Source of the DNA: Nemophila menziesii
Taxonomy: Eukaryota; Streptophyta; Magnoliopsida; Boraginales; Hydrophyllaceae
Reading direction: 5' to 3'
Length of the DNA: 64,000 nucleotides
Assembly (NCBI GenBank): GCA_029959085.1
Contig: JARWIR010000017.1
Span: 21,813,507-21,877,506 of the forward strand
Within the stretch, counting starts at the first letter, position 1, and each line of letters opens with the position of its first letter. Shown piece after piece: positions 21,156-34,158 of this stretch. The translations under genes and the position numbers were made by a program. The notes beneath the pieces were generated by a model, which was given only the letters and a program-made list of their open reading frames with translations, was not told where the DNA came from and did no database searches.

Positions 21156-23707
21156 CTACTGTCCTAAATGATTAGAATGAAGCCATACCCTCAAGAACCG
21201 TAGTTGGTTGGAGAGTGTGTATGGACTATCGTAAGTTGAACAAGGCTACTAGAAAAGACCATTTACCACTCCCCTTCATAGACCTGATGTTGGATAAGTT
21301 AGCAAGTAGGGAATATTTTTTTTTTCTAGATGGATATGTAGGTTACAATCGAATATGCATAGATCCAGATGACCAACACAAAATTACATTTACATGTCCT
21401 TTTGGCACCTTCGCATTCTGAAGGATGCCATTTGGACTATGTAATGCACCTGCCACTTTCCAACGTTGCATGATGGCAATATTTGGAGATATGATCGATC
21501 AATTCCTTAAGGTATTTATGGATGACTTCTCTTTTTTTTGGTGATAATTTGATGATTGTTTGAAGAATCTAGAGAAGCTACTAATTAGATCCAAGGAAAC
21601 CGACCTAGTTCTTAATTGGGAGAAGTATCATTTCATGGTTCGTGAAGGAATAGTCCTAGGACACAAAGTTTAGAGTTCGGGGTTTAGAAGTTGATCGTGC
21701 TAAGATAGAGGTAATCAAGACTCTTCCCCCTCCTATTTCCGTAAAAGGGGTGGGAAGTTTCCTGGGACATGCTGGGTTTTACCGTCGTTTCATTAAAGAC
21801 TTCTCTAAGATTGCTAAGTCGTTGTGTAACTTACTCGATAAGGACACCAAATTACTTTTTGATGAAGGTTGCATGGCGGAATTCAAGGAGATCAAGGAGA
21901 AACTCATATCAGCCCCAATTGTATTACCTCCTGATTGGAATATACCATTTGAACTCATGTGTGGTGCCAGTGACCTTGCTATGGGTTCCATTTTGGGTCA
22001 AAGGAAAGATAAGGTATTTCACTCAATTTATTACGCTAGTAAAGTCTTCACAAGTTCTCAAATTAATTATACCATGACGGAGAAAGAATTACTAGCTGTG
22101 GTGTATGCATTTGACAAGTTTCGTTCCTATCTCCTTGGAGCGAAATTTGTTGTGTACATCGATTATTCCGCTATCAAATAACTTATAGAGAACAAAGATT
22201 CAAAGCCACGTTTGATTAGATGGGTCTTGTTGCTACAAGAGTTTAACTTGGAAGTTTGAGATAGAAAAGGTTGTGATAATCAGGCGACTGATCATTTGTT
22301 GCGTTTTGAAGGTTCTGAGTTCAATAGTGGTCCAGAATTGGTTAAAGAAGAGTTTCCTAATGAAAGTTTATTTTTGATATATGCAAATGGTACTCCTTGG
22401 TATGCAGACATTGTGAATCTTATTGTGAGTGGTACTTTCCCTGAAGGATCCGCTTCACAAGAGAGGAAGAGATTGAGTCATCGTGCTAAGCAATTCTTTT
22501 GGGAGGAACCTTTTCTCTACAAAACATGTAGTGATCAGATAGTAAGAAGATGCATACCCGAGAGTGATATTCAGTCAGTAGTTGTTAGTTGTCATGATTC
22601 ACACTATGGGGGACACTTCAAAGGTGATCGTACAGACGCAAAGGTACTTCAATCTGGTTTTTATTGGCCCACTATACACAAAGATTGTCATGAATATTTT
22701 AAGAGGTGTCATAGGTGCCAATTTACCGGAAAAATATCTAAGAGGGATGAAATGCCACGTAACAATGTTCTTGAAGTTGAAATATTTGATGTTTGCTATA
22801 TTGATTTCATGGGTCCCTTTCTACCATCTCACGAAAATCTGTACATCCTATTAGTTGTTGATTACGTGTCTAAATGGGTAGAGGTTGTAGCTCTACCAAC
22901 CAATGATTCGCAAGTAGTAATAAAATTCTTGAAGTCACACATCTTCACTAGACATGGTACACCTCGAGTTATTATTAGTGATGGAGGTTCTCATTGCGTT
23001 AACAAATTCTTGAAAGCGATCCTAGAGAAGTATGGGGTGAGACATCGTGTATCTACTGCGTATCATCCACAAGCAAATGGTCAAGCTGAGGTTTCTAATC
23101 GAGAGATCAAAACCATTCTAGAGAAGAAAATTGGTTCCACATGCAAAGATTGGTCAACAAAGTTAGATGAAGTGTTGTGGGCATATCGTACGGCGTTCAA
23201 AACACCCTTTGGTGCATCTCCATATCGCATAGTCTATGGTAAGACTTTTCACTTACCTCTTGAACTTGAATTAGGTGCATACTGGGCGATAGCGGAGATG
23301 AACATGGATCCTACTCTAGCCGGTAAGAATTGTATGATGAAACTAAATGAACTTTATGAGTTTCGATTTCATGCCTATGAGAATGATAATCTTTATAAAG
23401 AAAAAAAAACAGATGGCATGATAATCGTATTCGTGAAAAGAAGTTTAAAGTTGAACAACAGGTCCTCAAAGATAACTCTAAGTTCAGTAATTATCTGGGT
23501 AAGTTGAGATCAAAATGGTCTGGTCCATTTGTGGTGACCAAGGTAACGCCTCATGGAGTGATAAAAATTGAAAAATCAGCCGAAAAATACACCTTTATGG
23601 TGAATGGACATCGATTAAAGATTTATCATGTAGGCGAGGATACTAATCGCATGGTGGATACACATCTTGGGGAGGTCATGTACCTCCTTGAATCTGAAGA
23701 GATGTGA
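18437..23707 (+). pseudogene. Ty3/gypsy Athila-like gag-pol relic R1, right copy, full pol
   Basis: Colinear with E1 gag-pro-pol but broken by many stops and shifts. Pieces: gag 18,437-19,015; zinc knuckle ORF 19,049-19,486; linker pieces to 20,053; protease near 20,180-20,340; RT 20,984-21,175 and 21,215-21,421, with the MDD-containing active site near 21,520 followed by a T-run frameshift at about 21,538; RNase H 21,750-22,181, stopped by TAA; integrase 22,296-23,507 with DFMGP, SDGGSHC (His/Phe position altered) and NGQAEVSNRE; and a C-terminal module at 23,504-23,707. Unlike E1 there is no stop between protease and RT (FPDPMEECHRVDV). No accessory ORF follows. Confidence 0.92.
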
Positions 23708-23716
23708 GAAGTAACC

Positions 23717-23733
23717 CGTCGAGCTTAACGACA
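23717..23733 (+). other. Post-pol hairpin of R1
   Basis: CGTCG-AGCTTAA-CGACA, starting about 10 nt after the pol stop and followed by TTAAATAAAAGCC. The outermost pair is lost by mutation (C opposite A); the other four remain. Confidence 0.65.
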
Positions 23734-23835
23734 TTAAATAAAAGCCATTTCGATTGTATATTAGTTTATTTTGTTCATGTCTTTTAAATTCGTCGTGTAA
23801 AATAGCGTAATTTATGTTTTATTCGTCATTTGTAA

Positions 23836-25070
23836 AGGTGGGGGAGTTTTAGAAAGAGTGATTTCGTCATTTATTTCCATTCTCGATGCTAATAGGTGAA
23901 AATTAAGACTTGGTAGATGAAATGAAAAGTCAGGGCCTTGAAGTCCGTGAAAATCGAGAAGTGGAATCAGTGGATTTGGACTTACGATGCAAAAGTTATG
24001 GTCGATTTACTGAAGTGGTGCACTGCAATTCTGAATTAATTAAAATGGATTTGTGCCTTTTAATCACTTAATTAAGCCCATGGGGGCCTAATCAATTTTA
24101 AACAGCTATATAAGATTCATTTCATCTCATTGAACACATAGTTCATATTAGATAAAAGAAAATTGTGCCGGAAGCAAGAGAGAAGAGGCAGGAAGAAAGA
24201 GAAGAAGAATTTCACAATTCTTCATCATCCGTACTCCGAATCCCTTCAATCAAACTTATTATGTTTTTCATTTTAAGCATGATTTTAATGCTTTCAATTA
24301 TTGTATTTTCTTATTTAGTTATGAACTAAGTTATTCTTAGTTTGAGATTGCTTAATGTACGAACCCTAACTTTTGGGCTTATGATTTTATTGCATATTGG
24401 GATTTTAATGTTAAAATTAATTAGGTAACAACCCTTACGAAGGCCAAGTAGTGGGTTGGGTTTAGTAAGAGGGGTATCACCCGGGAGGGGGTCAGATTGT
24501 GGAATATTGTATATAAGTGTTCGGTATGCGTTATTGAGTCGGAAGAGTAGCTGGATAATCAATTAAGTTTGAATTAATTCGTCTGAAAGTGTTGTAGGGT
24601 CACTCCGGAGAGGTCTCTCGTATTTTAGGATAGTACCCTATTTATACTGACGGGATTTAGGAGGATTTTTAGATTCCCAACTATTTCTAAATTACCAATT
24701 TTCCCTTATACCAATAAACGTATAAATATATAGTTATTGGGGATTACTAGCGACTCTTAAGCTATTCTATCAAATAAATCTTTTAGTTGCATTTTGATTC
24801 CCTTAGTTTAATCATAATTAGTTGTATTTGTTTGCACTTTAGTCCTTCACAATTCAAAAACCAAATAAAATCTACTTTTATTGTTTTAGCAATTAAAACG
24901 ACTTTCTATTTAAACACTTATTCATAACCTTGTAATCCTTGTGGAGACGATATCCCTTTTTACTTTACTATTACTTGGAACGACCCGTGTACTTGCGGTT
25001 AGTTACACCTCTTATATAGTATTGATTTTTATCTCACTCTAGGAGTGACAATCCCCAATAAGGGTTATCA
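23836..25070 (+). repeat. Polypurine tract and probable 3' LTR of R1
   Basis: The purine run AAAGGTGGGGGAG (about 23,835-23,847) follows pol by about 130 bp. Beyond it is LTR-like non-coding sequence with a TATA box (CTATATAAG near 24,105), a CTGACGGGA motif (about 24,651), and the CCCGTGTACTTGCGGTT block near 24,987 that marks LTR 3' ends in this group. The end is placed at ...GGTTATCA (25,070) by comparison with the CA-AGT context of E3; the exact limits are uncertain. No 5' LTR of R1 was found. Confidence 0.5.
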
Positions 25071-26406
25071 AGTAATAAAGGTTCCATCTACCTAGACCTA
25101 AAACCTACTAATGTTAACATGTCCATACAAAAAATCTAGTCTAGATACACGATCGGAGCCTTGAGTAAAAATTATAAGGTCCCTATCATCATCCGCAAAA
25201 ATCCGATATGGCCCAACCCTTGGTTAGGATCACATGGCCATGGCTTGGCCCAAACAATCCCTTTGTTAAAACACAGATTTAAATGTGCATAAGGATTAAC
25301 TAAATATAATAGGAAAAATAAACATAAAAAGGGAATAACTTTATCCTCAAGTTGCAAACAATAAAAAGCCTTGGGCTCATACACGAAAAAGAGAAAAAAA
25401 GAACGCTATGAATAAGAGTTCGCGCCCAACAACCCATTAAAAAGAAATTAATATTCTTTAGAGAATCTACTGGGCTTCATCGATAGACTACCTCTCGAGT
25501 TAGGGATCACCAATGTGTCGTACAGTCAGAAGGATGAAATCGACGAAGAGTTGGGAACAAAAAAGAAAGGATCGTTAGTGAAATCCACCATCGTGATCTC
25601 GCATAACTCTGAGGTATAATCACTTTCTTTAAAAAAACCAGGCACCAACAATTTATTCATTGTGAAAGCCCCCAAAAAAAAATAGAGGAGTTCCCTTGTT
25701 GATTATTCCACAAGTGAAGCTCACATTATGACTTGTACGATGAGAATATAAATGTGACATATGCCTCCTGTATGTGAAAAAAACGATCGGGGTACGTTCC
25801 TTTGAGCAAAACTCGACTAGAGTACCATGATTATAGGAGGATGAGTCAAGAAATATTGCAAAGCCCAAATGAGTATATTGGAAAGAAACTAATTATCACC
25901 TCAACCCTTAAATAGGAGAGAAAGACAAATACAAGGGAAATTCAAGTAATTAAAGAGGTGACGTTTTAAATGAACAATGCCAAGAAGTCATGATGACCGG
26001 CCATAGGAAAGCAAGCGGAAAACATGTGCGTGCTGGTAAAGAAAAGAAGCGGAGGAGACTTTAGAGCCCTCCACTACACCATATCATAAATAAGGTATAG
26101 AAATATTCTAAGACTAATAGGCTACGTTGGATAGAATATACAATAGACCCCCTATTGGATAAAGTCAAAAGGGAAGCCCACTAAATATTATCTATACGAG
26201 GTAAGGAACGATAACCGAGTACACAGGGATACAAAACCTTAATCAAATCAATCTCTTTTGACGTCTCCCTATGTTTCAAAACCAATAAAATAACATATAG
26301 TCATAGGAAAAATGAGCTTAAACACTCTTATTTCAATAGTATTATTTCAAGTACAAGAAATCAACATCCAGCGATATATGGAAAACCTTAATAGTATAAC
26401 AGAATC
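25071..26406. other. Unassigned intergenic sequence
   Basis: Only short ORFs with no recognisable domain. I see no RNA gene, LTR end or tandem repeat. Confidence 0.5.
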
Positions 26407-26908
26407 GTCCCCTATGGGCTATGTTGTATATCTCCTCGCCTAGGCGCGTCTAGGCGCCGCCTAAGCGTCAACTCCCCCCTCAGCCGCTTACGCCTAGTTA
26501 AAACTCTTAAGCGTTTTTGCCTAGCGCCTTAGTCGTTGTGGAATAGGCGCCTAGCCCGTATAGGTGCTGATTAATGGAAAAAAATGGCCGCCTAGGCGTT
26601 GATTAATGACAAAACATGCCCGCATAGGCTTTCTTGTTATTTTTCTTATTCTCGAGAATTCTGTAATTGATATTATAACTCAATTTTTAGTATTTTTTAT
26701 ATTTACAATAGTGTTGATAGATGAATTTTACGATATAACTAGTTAAATTTTTTATAATTACTACATATATATTACTAAATATACATAATTACCCAACGCG
26801 ATTCAGAACCGTATAATCCCGTCTAGTCCCTGTGTAATCGCGCCTAGGCACTAGGCCCCAGTCGGCCGCCTAGGCCGCAAAACTGAGATCTACAGCATAG
26901 CCCATGGG
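26407..26908. mobile_element. MITE-like element with inverted termini (502 bp)
   Basis: The left end, CCTATGGGCTATGTTGTATATCT (26,411-26,433), pairs with the right end (26,886-26,908), whose complement reads ATGGGCTATGCTGTAGATCT. Both arms carry clusters of CGCCTAGGCG-type palindromes (26,437-26,610 and 26,850-26,880) around an AT-rich centre. AGAATC flanks both sides (26,401-26,406 and 26,909-26,914) and may be a target duplication. No ORF. The superfamily is not clear. Confidence 0.6.
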
Positions 26909-28256
26909 AGAATCTAAAGGGTGCCAAAGCTGGGGGAATCTGACCTCAATGTCGAAGAGGGATATTCTTCCATAATATCCAATCTCGGTGCTAGATATAG
27001 TGTCGATTACAATAACATAGATATACAATGCAAGTAAATAAAATATGATACATAAAGAGTTAAAGGTTAGAAGGTACACAATCATATTTAAATTTTTCGA
27101 ACTCTCGAGGTCTTAATATACCACATAAGGTATCCACCTTAAGACTTTGATCTTCTTCACAAACCTTATCATTTTTCATGGAGGTGAGAAACAAACCAAT
27201 ACAACATGATTTTTGTCATGCTCAATCATAAATATTACACCTGACTTTTTACGTCTCCAACCACACAACTTAAATTCTATTTTTGAGGGTTCAATCACAA
27301 CCATAAAACCAATTTGTTAACACAAAACCTTCTCTTCTTCTTATAATTGATTACAATGAAGTATAAAAACTCTCATATAGTGTATACTACAATGAAATGA
27401 ACAAGCTCAAATGAATGGTCGAAACATGAACAATTAGGCTTGTGATCTCTTCGGGATGATATATATTTATTTCGTGAAGAGTACGAATCGAAGATGAATC
27501 TTTGGTTGAATATATAGTCCATATATACAACACAAAGATGTACAACGTCTATGTCCCATGTGCCAAGCTAATTTCTAAAATAGAGAAAAGATAGATTTTA
27601 TTAATGTTTTGACTCAATATTGCATTGTGAGTACATGATGATCCTCTTTGCAGTGAACTGATTAACAACAAATGGAGGAGTGCATATTGCTCTAACCATG
27701 GCGAGGAGTGCATATTCTCTGCGGTTTAGTCAAGGTGTGCGCAAGGTGGCCCGAACTACCCATGTATAAAAAAATCCTACAAATTCTCAAAAGTGTAGAT
27801 AATATATTGAAAATATTTGTATAGTTTTTAGGTACCCATTTCATACTTATATTTGGGGGTAATTTTTAATATACCCCCTAAACTATACAATAGCTGTTGA
27901 TTATCTTGCTCAATTCTTAAACTATATATAAACCTCCCTAAAACTAATGATGTGTTGTTGATTATCCCCGTTCCCCCATCCATTTTTCAGTTAAACTTAA
28001 CCGAGAATTCTCTCACAAATGATTCAAGTATTGATTACCTATTATTTTGTCCTTACAGTTTGCATGTAATACCCTTAATATACATATATAAATGCCCAAG
28101 TCATTTAACATAAAATGAAAGTCATTTTTGGTTAAGTTTAAAAACAAATTATTAGTATAAATAAAGTATATATGTATTTTCAAAATTGAAAAAATAATAA
28201 GCACTGAATTATTAGTTTAAGAGAAATTTATATGTAATTTAAAAACTGAAAAATTA
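26909..28256. other. Unassigned intergenic sequence
   Basis: AT-rich, with only short ORFs and no recognisable domain or structured repeat. It ends at the 5' truncation point of the LINE that follows. Confidence 0.5.
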
Positions 28257-31246
28257 TTGTATAGTTTAGATAGTATTAATAAAATTGTTCAAAAATATTA
28301 TACTAATTTATTTAGCGAATCACAAACAAAAGGAGCGGAGAATATTACCATCCAAATTCCAACTAAAGTCATGTGGGAAATGAATGAATCTTTGACAAAA
28401 ATTCCGGATAAAGATGAGATTCGAGAGGCGGTTTTCAGCATGGATGGGGCAAAAGCCCCTGCTCTCGATGGTCTACCCGGAAAATTTTATCATGAGTTTT
28501 GGGACATCCTTGAAAAAGATATTAACAAGTTGGTTATCGATTTCTTTGAACATAATACACCCCTTGATTAGATTAACGATACAGTAATCACACTTATACC
28601 AAAAGGGGATAAACAGGAGTCGATTAAGGATTTTAGACCTATTTCGTGCGTTAATTTCTGTTACAAGATAATAGCAAAAATTCTTGCAAAAAGACTTCAA
28701 CCTTACATGGATAAGATCATTTCCCCAACACAATCGGCATTTTTAAAAGGAAGAAACATTCGGGATAATATTTTGATAGCCCAAGAAGTCTCATATTTCT
28801 TAAATAAGAAACGGAATTCGAAAGTTTATTATGGTGCGGTTAAGGTGGACATGGAGAAAGCTTACGATAAATTTAACTGGGGGTTTCTTTTGAAATGCAT
28901 GGAAGGATTAGGTTTTGACGCCAGGTGGATTAAATGGATTGAATGTTGTATATCATCGGTAAGTATGCAAGTGAAAGTTAATGGTCTAAGACGTAAAAAG
29001 TTCAAACCAAAACAAGGTATTAGGCAGGGGGACCCATTGTCCCCTCTTCTTTTTGCTTTGTTAACAGAAAGTTTGGTTAGTACCATTAATCAGAAATGTA
29101 GAGAAGGGATAATTCAAGGAATCTCGATTACGAGGAAATGCCCTAAACTAACACACCTCCTCTTTGCCGATGATGCGCTGTTTTTCGTGAAAATTAACAA
29201 GGATGAAATTGCGTCTTTCAAAGAAGTATTAGAAAAATATTGTCTGGCTTCGGGGCAGAAAATTAATTTGGATAAATCAGCTATCATGTTTAGTAAAAAT
29301 ACTCCGGAAAATATCAAGCAAGAGGTTATGCAATTCCTTAATATTGGATGTACGAACTCAATGGGGAAATATTTGGGTATCCCATTAACCATTAAGAGAG
29401 CAAGATCGGAAAATTCAAATTACATCAAGGATAGAATGTTATCAAGAATGGCATCGTGGAAATCCTCTTTATTATCTGAAGGGGGTAAAGAAACACTCAT
29501 TAAAGCTGTGCTTCAAGCTATTCCAAATCACGCCATGTCAATTTTTGAGTTTCCAAAAACGCTATGTAAATGCAAATTTCTGGTGGGATAACGGAAACAA
29601 AAAAAGGATACATTGGATGGCATGGAAGAAGATTGCGAAATCCAAAAAAACGGGTGGCACTGGATTTAGGGATTTCCAAAAAATGAATCTGGCCATGTTA
29701 GCTACGCAAGCCTGGAGAATTATTACAAACCCGGACGCCCTGGTTTCAAAAGTCTTAAAAGGTATTTATTCACCGACACAAAATTTTCTGGCCACTAAAT
29801 CAAAAAATGCTAAATCGTGGAGTTGGGCAAGCATATACAAAGGAATACAATTTATTAAAAAACACGCAAGATGGCTTATAGAGAATGGTCTGAAAACTAA
29901 CATTTGAGAGAGTAACAGGATTGGAAACAACATGAAAGATGATAAGCCAGCTAATTGTAATATTAATTTGGTGGCGCAACTCTTTAACAAGGACCTATCA
30001 GGATGGGATATTGATCTCGTTACCAATCTATTTCCCCCAAATATAACAAGTGAAATTGTAAGAATACCGACAACACACCTAAACATAGAAGATAAACTTG
30101 TTTGGCCATTCACTAAAGACGGGGAATACATGACTAAATCAGGATACCATACCTTGTGTAACGAAGAGGCAGAGAAGGAGGCACAACCGTCAATAGTTGC
30201 TGCAAATAATGATCCAAAGTTATGGGATTTAATCTGGAAGGACAACATCCCTCTTAGAATTAGGAGTTTTTGTTGGAGAGCGGCAAATGGGTTATTACCA
30301 TCAAAAGTTAACCTAAAGAAAAAGAAATGCGCGAAAGATACCATGTGTGAATGGTGCGAAATGAATGATGAGAATAGCGATCATATCCTACTAAACTGTC
30401 CATTTAGCATGGGGGCATGGGCGGTTTCGGACTCACAAATAAAAATTGACAATGAGATAGATATTAGTTTTGGGAGATGGTTCATAGATACAATTGATAA
30501 TTACTCAAAGAATGGGTGGAAAAAGAGAAAAGTGGTGGCCACTATCATGGTTACGGCGTGGAACATCTGGAAAGAAAGGATGAAGGGATCTTTGAAAAAA
30601 GAAAATGGGTGGCGGAGAAAATCAAAACAAATTCAGATAGACTAATCGACAAACTTTTTGGTGAAAAAAGTAACAAGGAAAATCTAAGTAGAAAGAAAGA
30701 TGGGGAGGAGGGCAAGAAAGAAACGGAGACCCCGGCAATCCAAGACACGGCTGGTCTTATTTGGTTTAGTGATGCATCGGTCATTAAAAAATGGGAACCA
30801 GCGGGCGTTGTGGCAATTGGAATTGATAGTGCTGGTATGATCAATCATAGGAGGGGAAGCAGATGTCTTGTTAATAGTGTTACTGAAGGAGAGGCTTGGG
30901 CCCTCCTTATCGCCTTGAGGACGGCAGGAGCCATCAAGGTGCGGAGTAGTTCATTCTATTCCGATAACCTTGAGTTAGTTCAAGGTATTAAATTTAACAA
31001 AAAGCTTCATTGGAGGCTTAACTACATTGTGAATGAAATCAGGGGTTGGCTTGACAACTTCCTGACATGGAAGATCTCGTATATCAACAGAAAATTCAAC
31101 ACCATTGCAGATTCTTATGCGAAAAGCATTTGACTTAACAGGAGTCTCTCGGTATGGAAAGACTATTCGGTGACGGGTGCACTTAATTTCTTTAATAGTA
31201 TTTGTAACTAATTTTCTTTATCCTTGATAAAAAAAAAAAAAAAATA
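28257..31246 (+). pseudogene. 5'-truncated LINE: reverse transcriptase, zf-RVT, RNase H, poly(A) tail
   Basis: This is a plant LINE ORF2 missing ORF1 and endonuclease. RT covers 28,300-29,570, with RPISCVNFCYKIIAK, RQGDPLSPLLFALL and FADD. A zf-RVT domain with WCEMNDENSDHILLNC-type cysteines lies near 30,330-30,400. A C-terminal RNase H starts with FSDAS (about 30,760) and continues with the EAWALLIAL and SDNLELV blocks, ending at 31,133. A poly(A) run at 31,230-31,245 marks the 3' end. Damage is light: an in-frame TAG (28,569-28,571), a frameshift near 29,570, an in-frame TGA (29,905-29,907), and a frameshift near 30,600 in an A-run. No clear target duplication was found. Confidence 0.9.
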
Positions 31247-32233
31247 GAGGGCATTTTAGCAATTACCTCTTATATTTGTTACTAACAAACTTACCCTCTG
31301 CCAACACTTGTAAATCAACCAAACCCTCTGCCAACACTTGTAAGTCAACCACACATGCAGTTATATCATTGGGTTGGGATCACATTGATCAACCATTTAC
31401 CGTAGCAATCAAAAATCAGTTAGTCAAACGCATTTCAAAATAATGTAGACATAAAACCCTTGTGGTCAGATAGTTTGCAGACAATATGTAATTGCATGTT
31501 CACACTCTGACTTCAATTATACAAGTTAGCCGCGGTTACTTCATACCTTAATCTTATACATGTCCGCCTTATACAGTTCATATAATCACTTTCAATGGTG
31601 AAATTTACTCAATTCATGGTGCCATTATATAATTCATAAGAAAAATACATTAATTAGTGAATTCATATTATCTAATCTCAAGGCATATTACTCAAGTTCT
31701 CAGAACCTGCAATACATTGTTGACTAACTATATAATTATACACAGACTACACACAGAGCCCTCGTTTATTTATACTCTTAAACGTTGCTTTCCTAGTAAC
31801 TGTGGGTAAAATCAAGTCTTGTTTGGAAAATTGTTTTTTGCAATTATATGCTAAATCTCTTTGGAGACGTTTTTCACAGTTAGATCTTCTCTATAACAGT
31901 TACTTTTTTTTGTATTCAAACCCCTTTCACAGTGTGTTATTTGATCCTATCATGCACAGATAACAGATAAGTATAGAAAACACAAACATATATGTAGCAG
32001 CATAAAACTTGGTAAAGCCACATATCAAACCATTTGGCTACAAAAAACATATCAACCCACAAACATATATAAACCAGCACAACAAGCATTAAATTCATAA
32101 AAACAAACAATAATTTAAACTATTTAATTGTTACAGGAATTTATTCAAGCTATATGTAATAGCACAACTTGTCTATTCCTTTTCCCACTTTAGAATGAAA
32201 GGAGAAGATTGTCACATTTGTTAGAAACAATCC
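31247..32233. other. Intergenic sequence downstream of the F-box gene
   Basis: No gene seen. One 30-bp direct repeat (CCCTCTGCCAACACTTGTAA core) lies in tandem at about 31,293-31,350. The right part should contain the 3' untranslated region of the F-box gene. Confidence 0.5.
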
Positions 32234-33981
32234 TCAAGAAAATTTAATTTGACATTTTGCAGATCCTCGACAGAAGTTTGATATTTTCTGAAGCAACTCA
32301 TATTTCATGGCAAGGGTTCTTTTTCTTTTTCTGGAATTACAGGTATATATTGTCATTGTTGTGAGTAGTTTAGCGTTCTCGAGCACATAAGCTATCATCT
32401 CAAGTTCATCTTCCCTATCTGTTAATCCCTCGATTGATATTTTTTCAAGGCAGGCGAAGAAGCGAAGAGGCACTTTTTCAGGTTGGCTCCAACATCCCGT
32501 AGAGGTGCATTGTCTGTGATTCTGCACCAACAACATTAAAAACATCAGAAGAAGCAAAAAAGTGTTCTCTCACAACATAAGCTTTCACTAACCAGTGAAA
32601 TGGACAGATGTTCTAGCTTATTCAAGCTTTCGATTAATTTTAGAAGTGAATCCCATATACAGCAGTTGAGATTAACCGTCAATTCAGATACCCTCGGGAA
32701 TCTTGGGGTTACACCTGCATCGCTGAGAACCTTCACAGAAGAGAAAATATAAGATAATTTAAACTAAGAAGGCTACTGCACATTTAAGTATTTACACGAG
32801 AAATGACTAGATCATAGTATTTGCACACAAACACAATTATATACCGTTACTAAAGTGTGAATAAACGAGGAAATCGTCCTAAATAATTAAATTAAACTCA
32901 ATGTACAAAACTTAGAGAAATTTTCAAGCTCGTTGAATAAAGAGCACTGTACCTTAAGAGAAACACCCAGCAAAGATAGCTTTGTCACGTTGTGAAGTCC
33001 TTGAAAGAGTTTAACAACCGATTTGGAGTAACTATCATATAAAACTGGTTCATCAAATTTTTTAAAGTAAAGAGCAATATGTGCTTCATCTAGCAAACAT
33101 AGGTTCTGAACAGAAAAGTTCCTTGAGGCTTCGTCATATAGTTTAAGATACCTAAGTTGGGGAGCATTTATTTCAAGCCCGTATTCATCAGTATGGTCAT
33201 CATGATCAATGTAGTCAAGCTGATCATGCTCAAAATGCAAGGTGAGTTTTCTCAAAGTAGGAGAGGAAACGGTAAATTTGGCCACATTGCTAGGTATATA
33301 TCTTGAAACATAGAGAGTCTCGAGCGATGAACAGCCAGATATAAGATTTTGAATGGATTTATTACAATCTAGGGATTGATTACATCCACAGGATTCATCA
33401 CATTCACACCTCACATATGAGAGAATAAGGGTCTTGAGATTTTGAAGAGCAACCAAGTTTGGTACCTTCAGAGTTATATCAACACAATCTAAGAGAAGAT
33501 CTTCTAGTGTCTTACAGGTAAAAAGCGTGCAAGGCATCTCATAGCGATCATCGGACAATCCCAAACTAAGTTCAATCACTTTAGCATTTCGCGAAACTGC
33601 AGCGCCTATCCAGTTAATAACATGTTTGTTCATCCCTTCGACCTGGGCAAGGTCGCCCAGGCTAAGAGAGAACTTGTGTATGCTTTTTCCATCCAGAAAT
33701 GTTAAGATCTTGTTAACAAAATCAGCAAACAAAATGTCTGAGTCATCGTTGTCCAAGAGATTCTTGTATAATCTGCAATCATCACTTAAATTGAGAGTAT
33801 GAATATCTCTCCATATGAACTTCCACCTTCTTGATAACAAGCTGGTGGCTACAGCCTCATCCGTCGGAAGAAACGAGAGAATGTGACTTAGAATCGGTGT
33901 CGGTAAATTGCTGATCCTATCAACAACATCATCATCATCATCTGAAGGTTGTATTCCGGAATCTGTTGCAAGAGATGACAT
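32234..33981 (-). CDS. F-box/FBD/LRR-type protein, three exons
   Basis: F-box proteins of this class are substrate receptors of SCF ubiquitin ligases; the target is unknown. Exons read on the minus strand: 33,981-32,953, 32,730-32,593 and 32,521-32,234. Donors are AAG|GTACAG and CTG|GTTAGT; acceptors are TGAAG|GTT and GTGCAG|AAT. All junctions are phase 0. The product is 484 aa. The F-box (about residues 20-60) reads ISNLPTPILSHILSFLP...SLLSRRWKFIW, after an Asp run. Leucine-rich segments follow. The C-terminal FBD domain (exon 3) contains VPLRFFACLEKISIEGLTD and a LLQKISNFCRGSAKCQIKF end. All three exons are open, so it looks intact. It is the only ordinary gene here, between a LINE and a hAT-like element. 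Confidence 0.88.
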
Positions 33982-34158
33982 ATTTTCAAGAGATGAAAAC
34001 TAAGCAGCTCAGTTTTTTTTTGTTCATCTTCCTTCAGTCGATTTCATTATAGGGTTTGATCTTGGAATCAATGACAGCTGTTAAAATCTAGGCCATAGAA
34101 TTTCAAATGGTAGAATCTGAACCCTTAAAAAACTTTTTTTTGTTTTGTTTATGCGGCG
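33982..34158 (-). promoter_or_regulatory. Upstream region of the F-box gene
   Basis: Only about 180 bp separate the start codon from the hAT-like element, so the proximal promoter is here or inside that element. T-runs are present; I could not pick out a convincing TATA box. Confidence 0.3.

Noticed and set aside
25172..28204. Short ORFs of 60-75 codons as genes
   Set aside because: No domains, no codon pattern and no neighbouring signals; they are expected by chance in AT-rich DNA.
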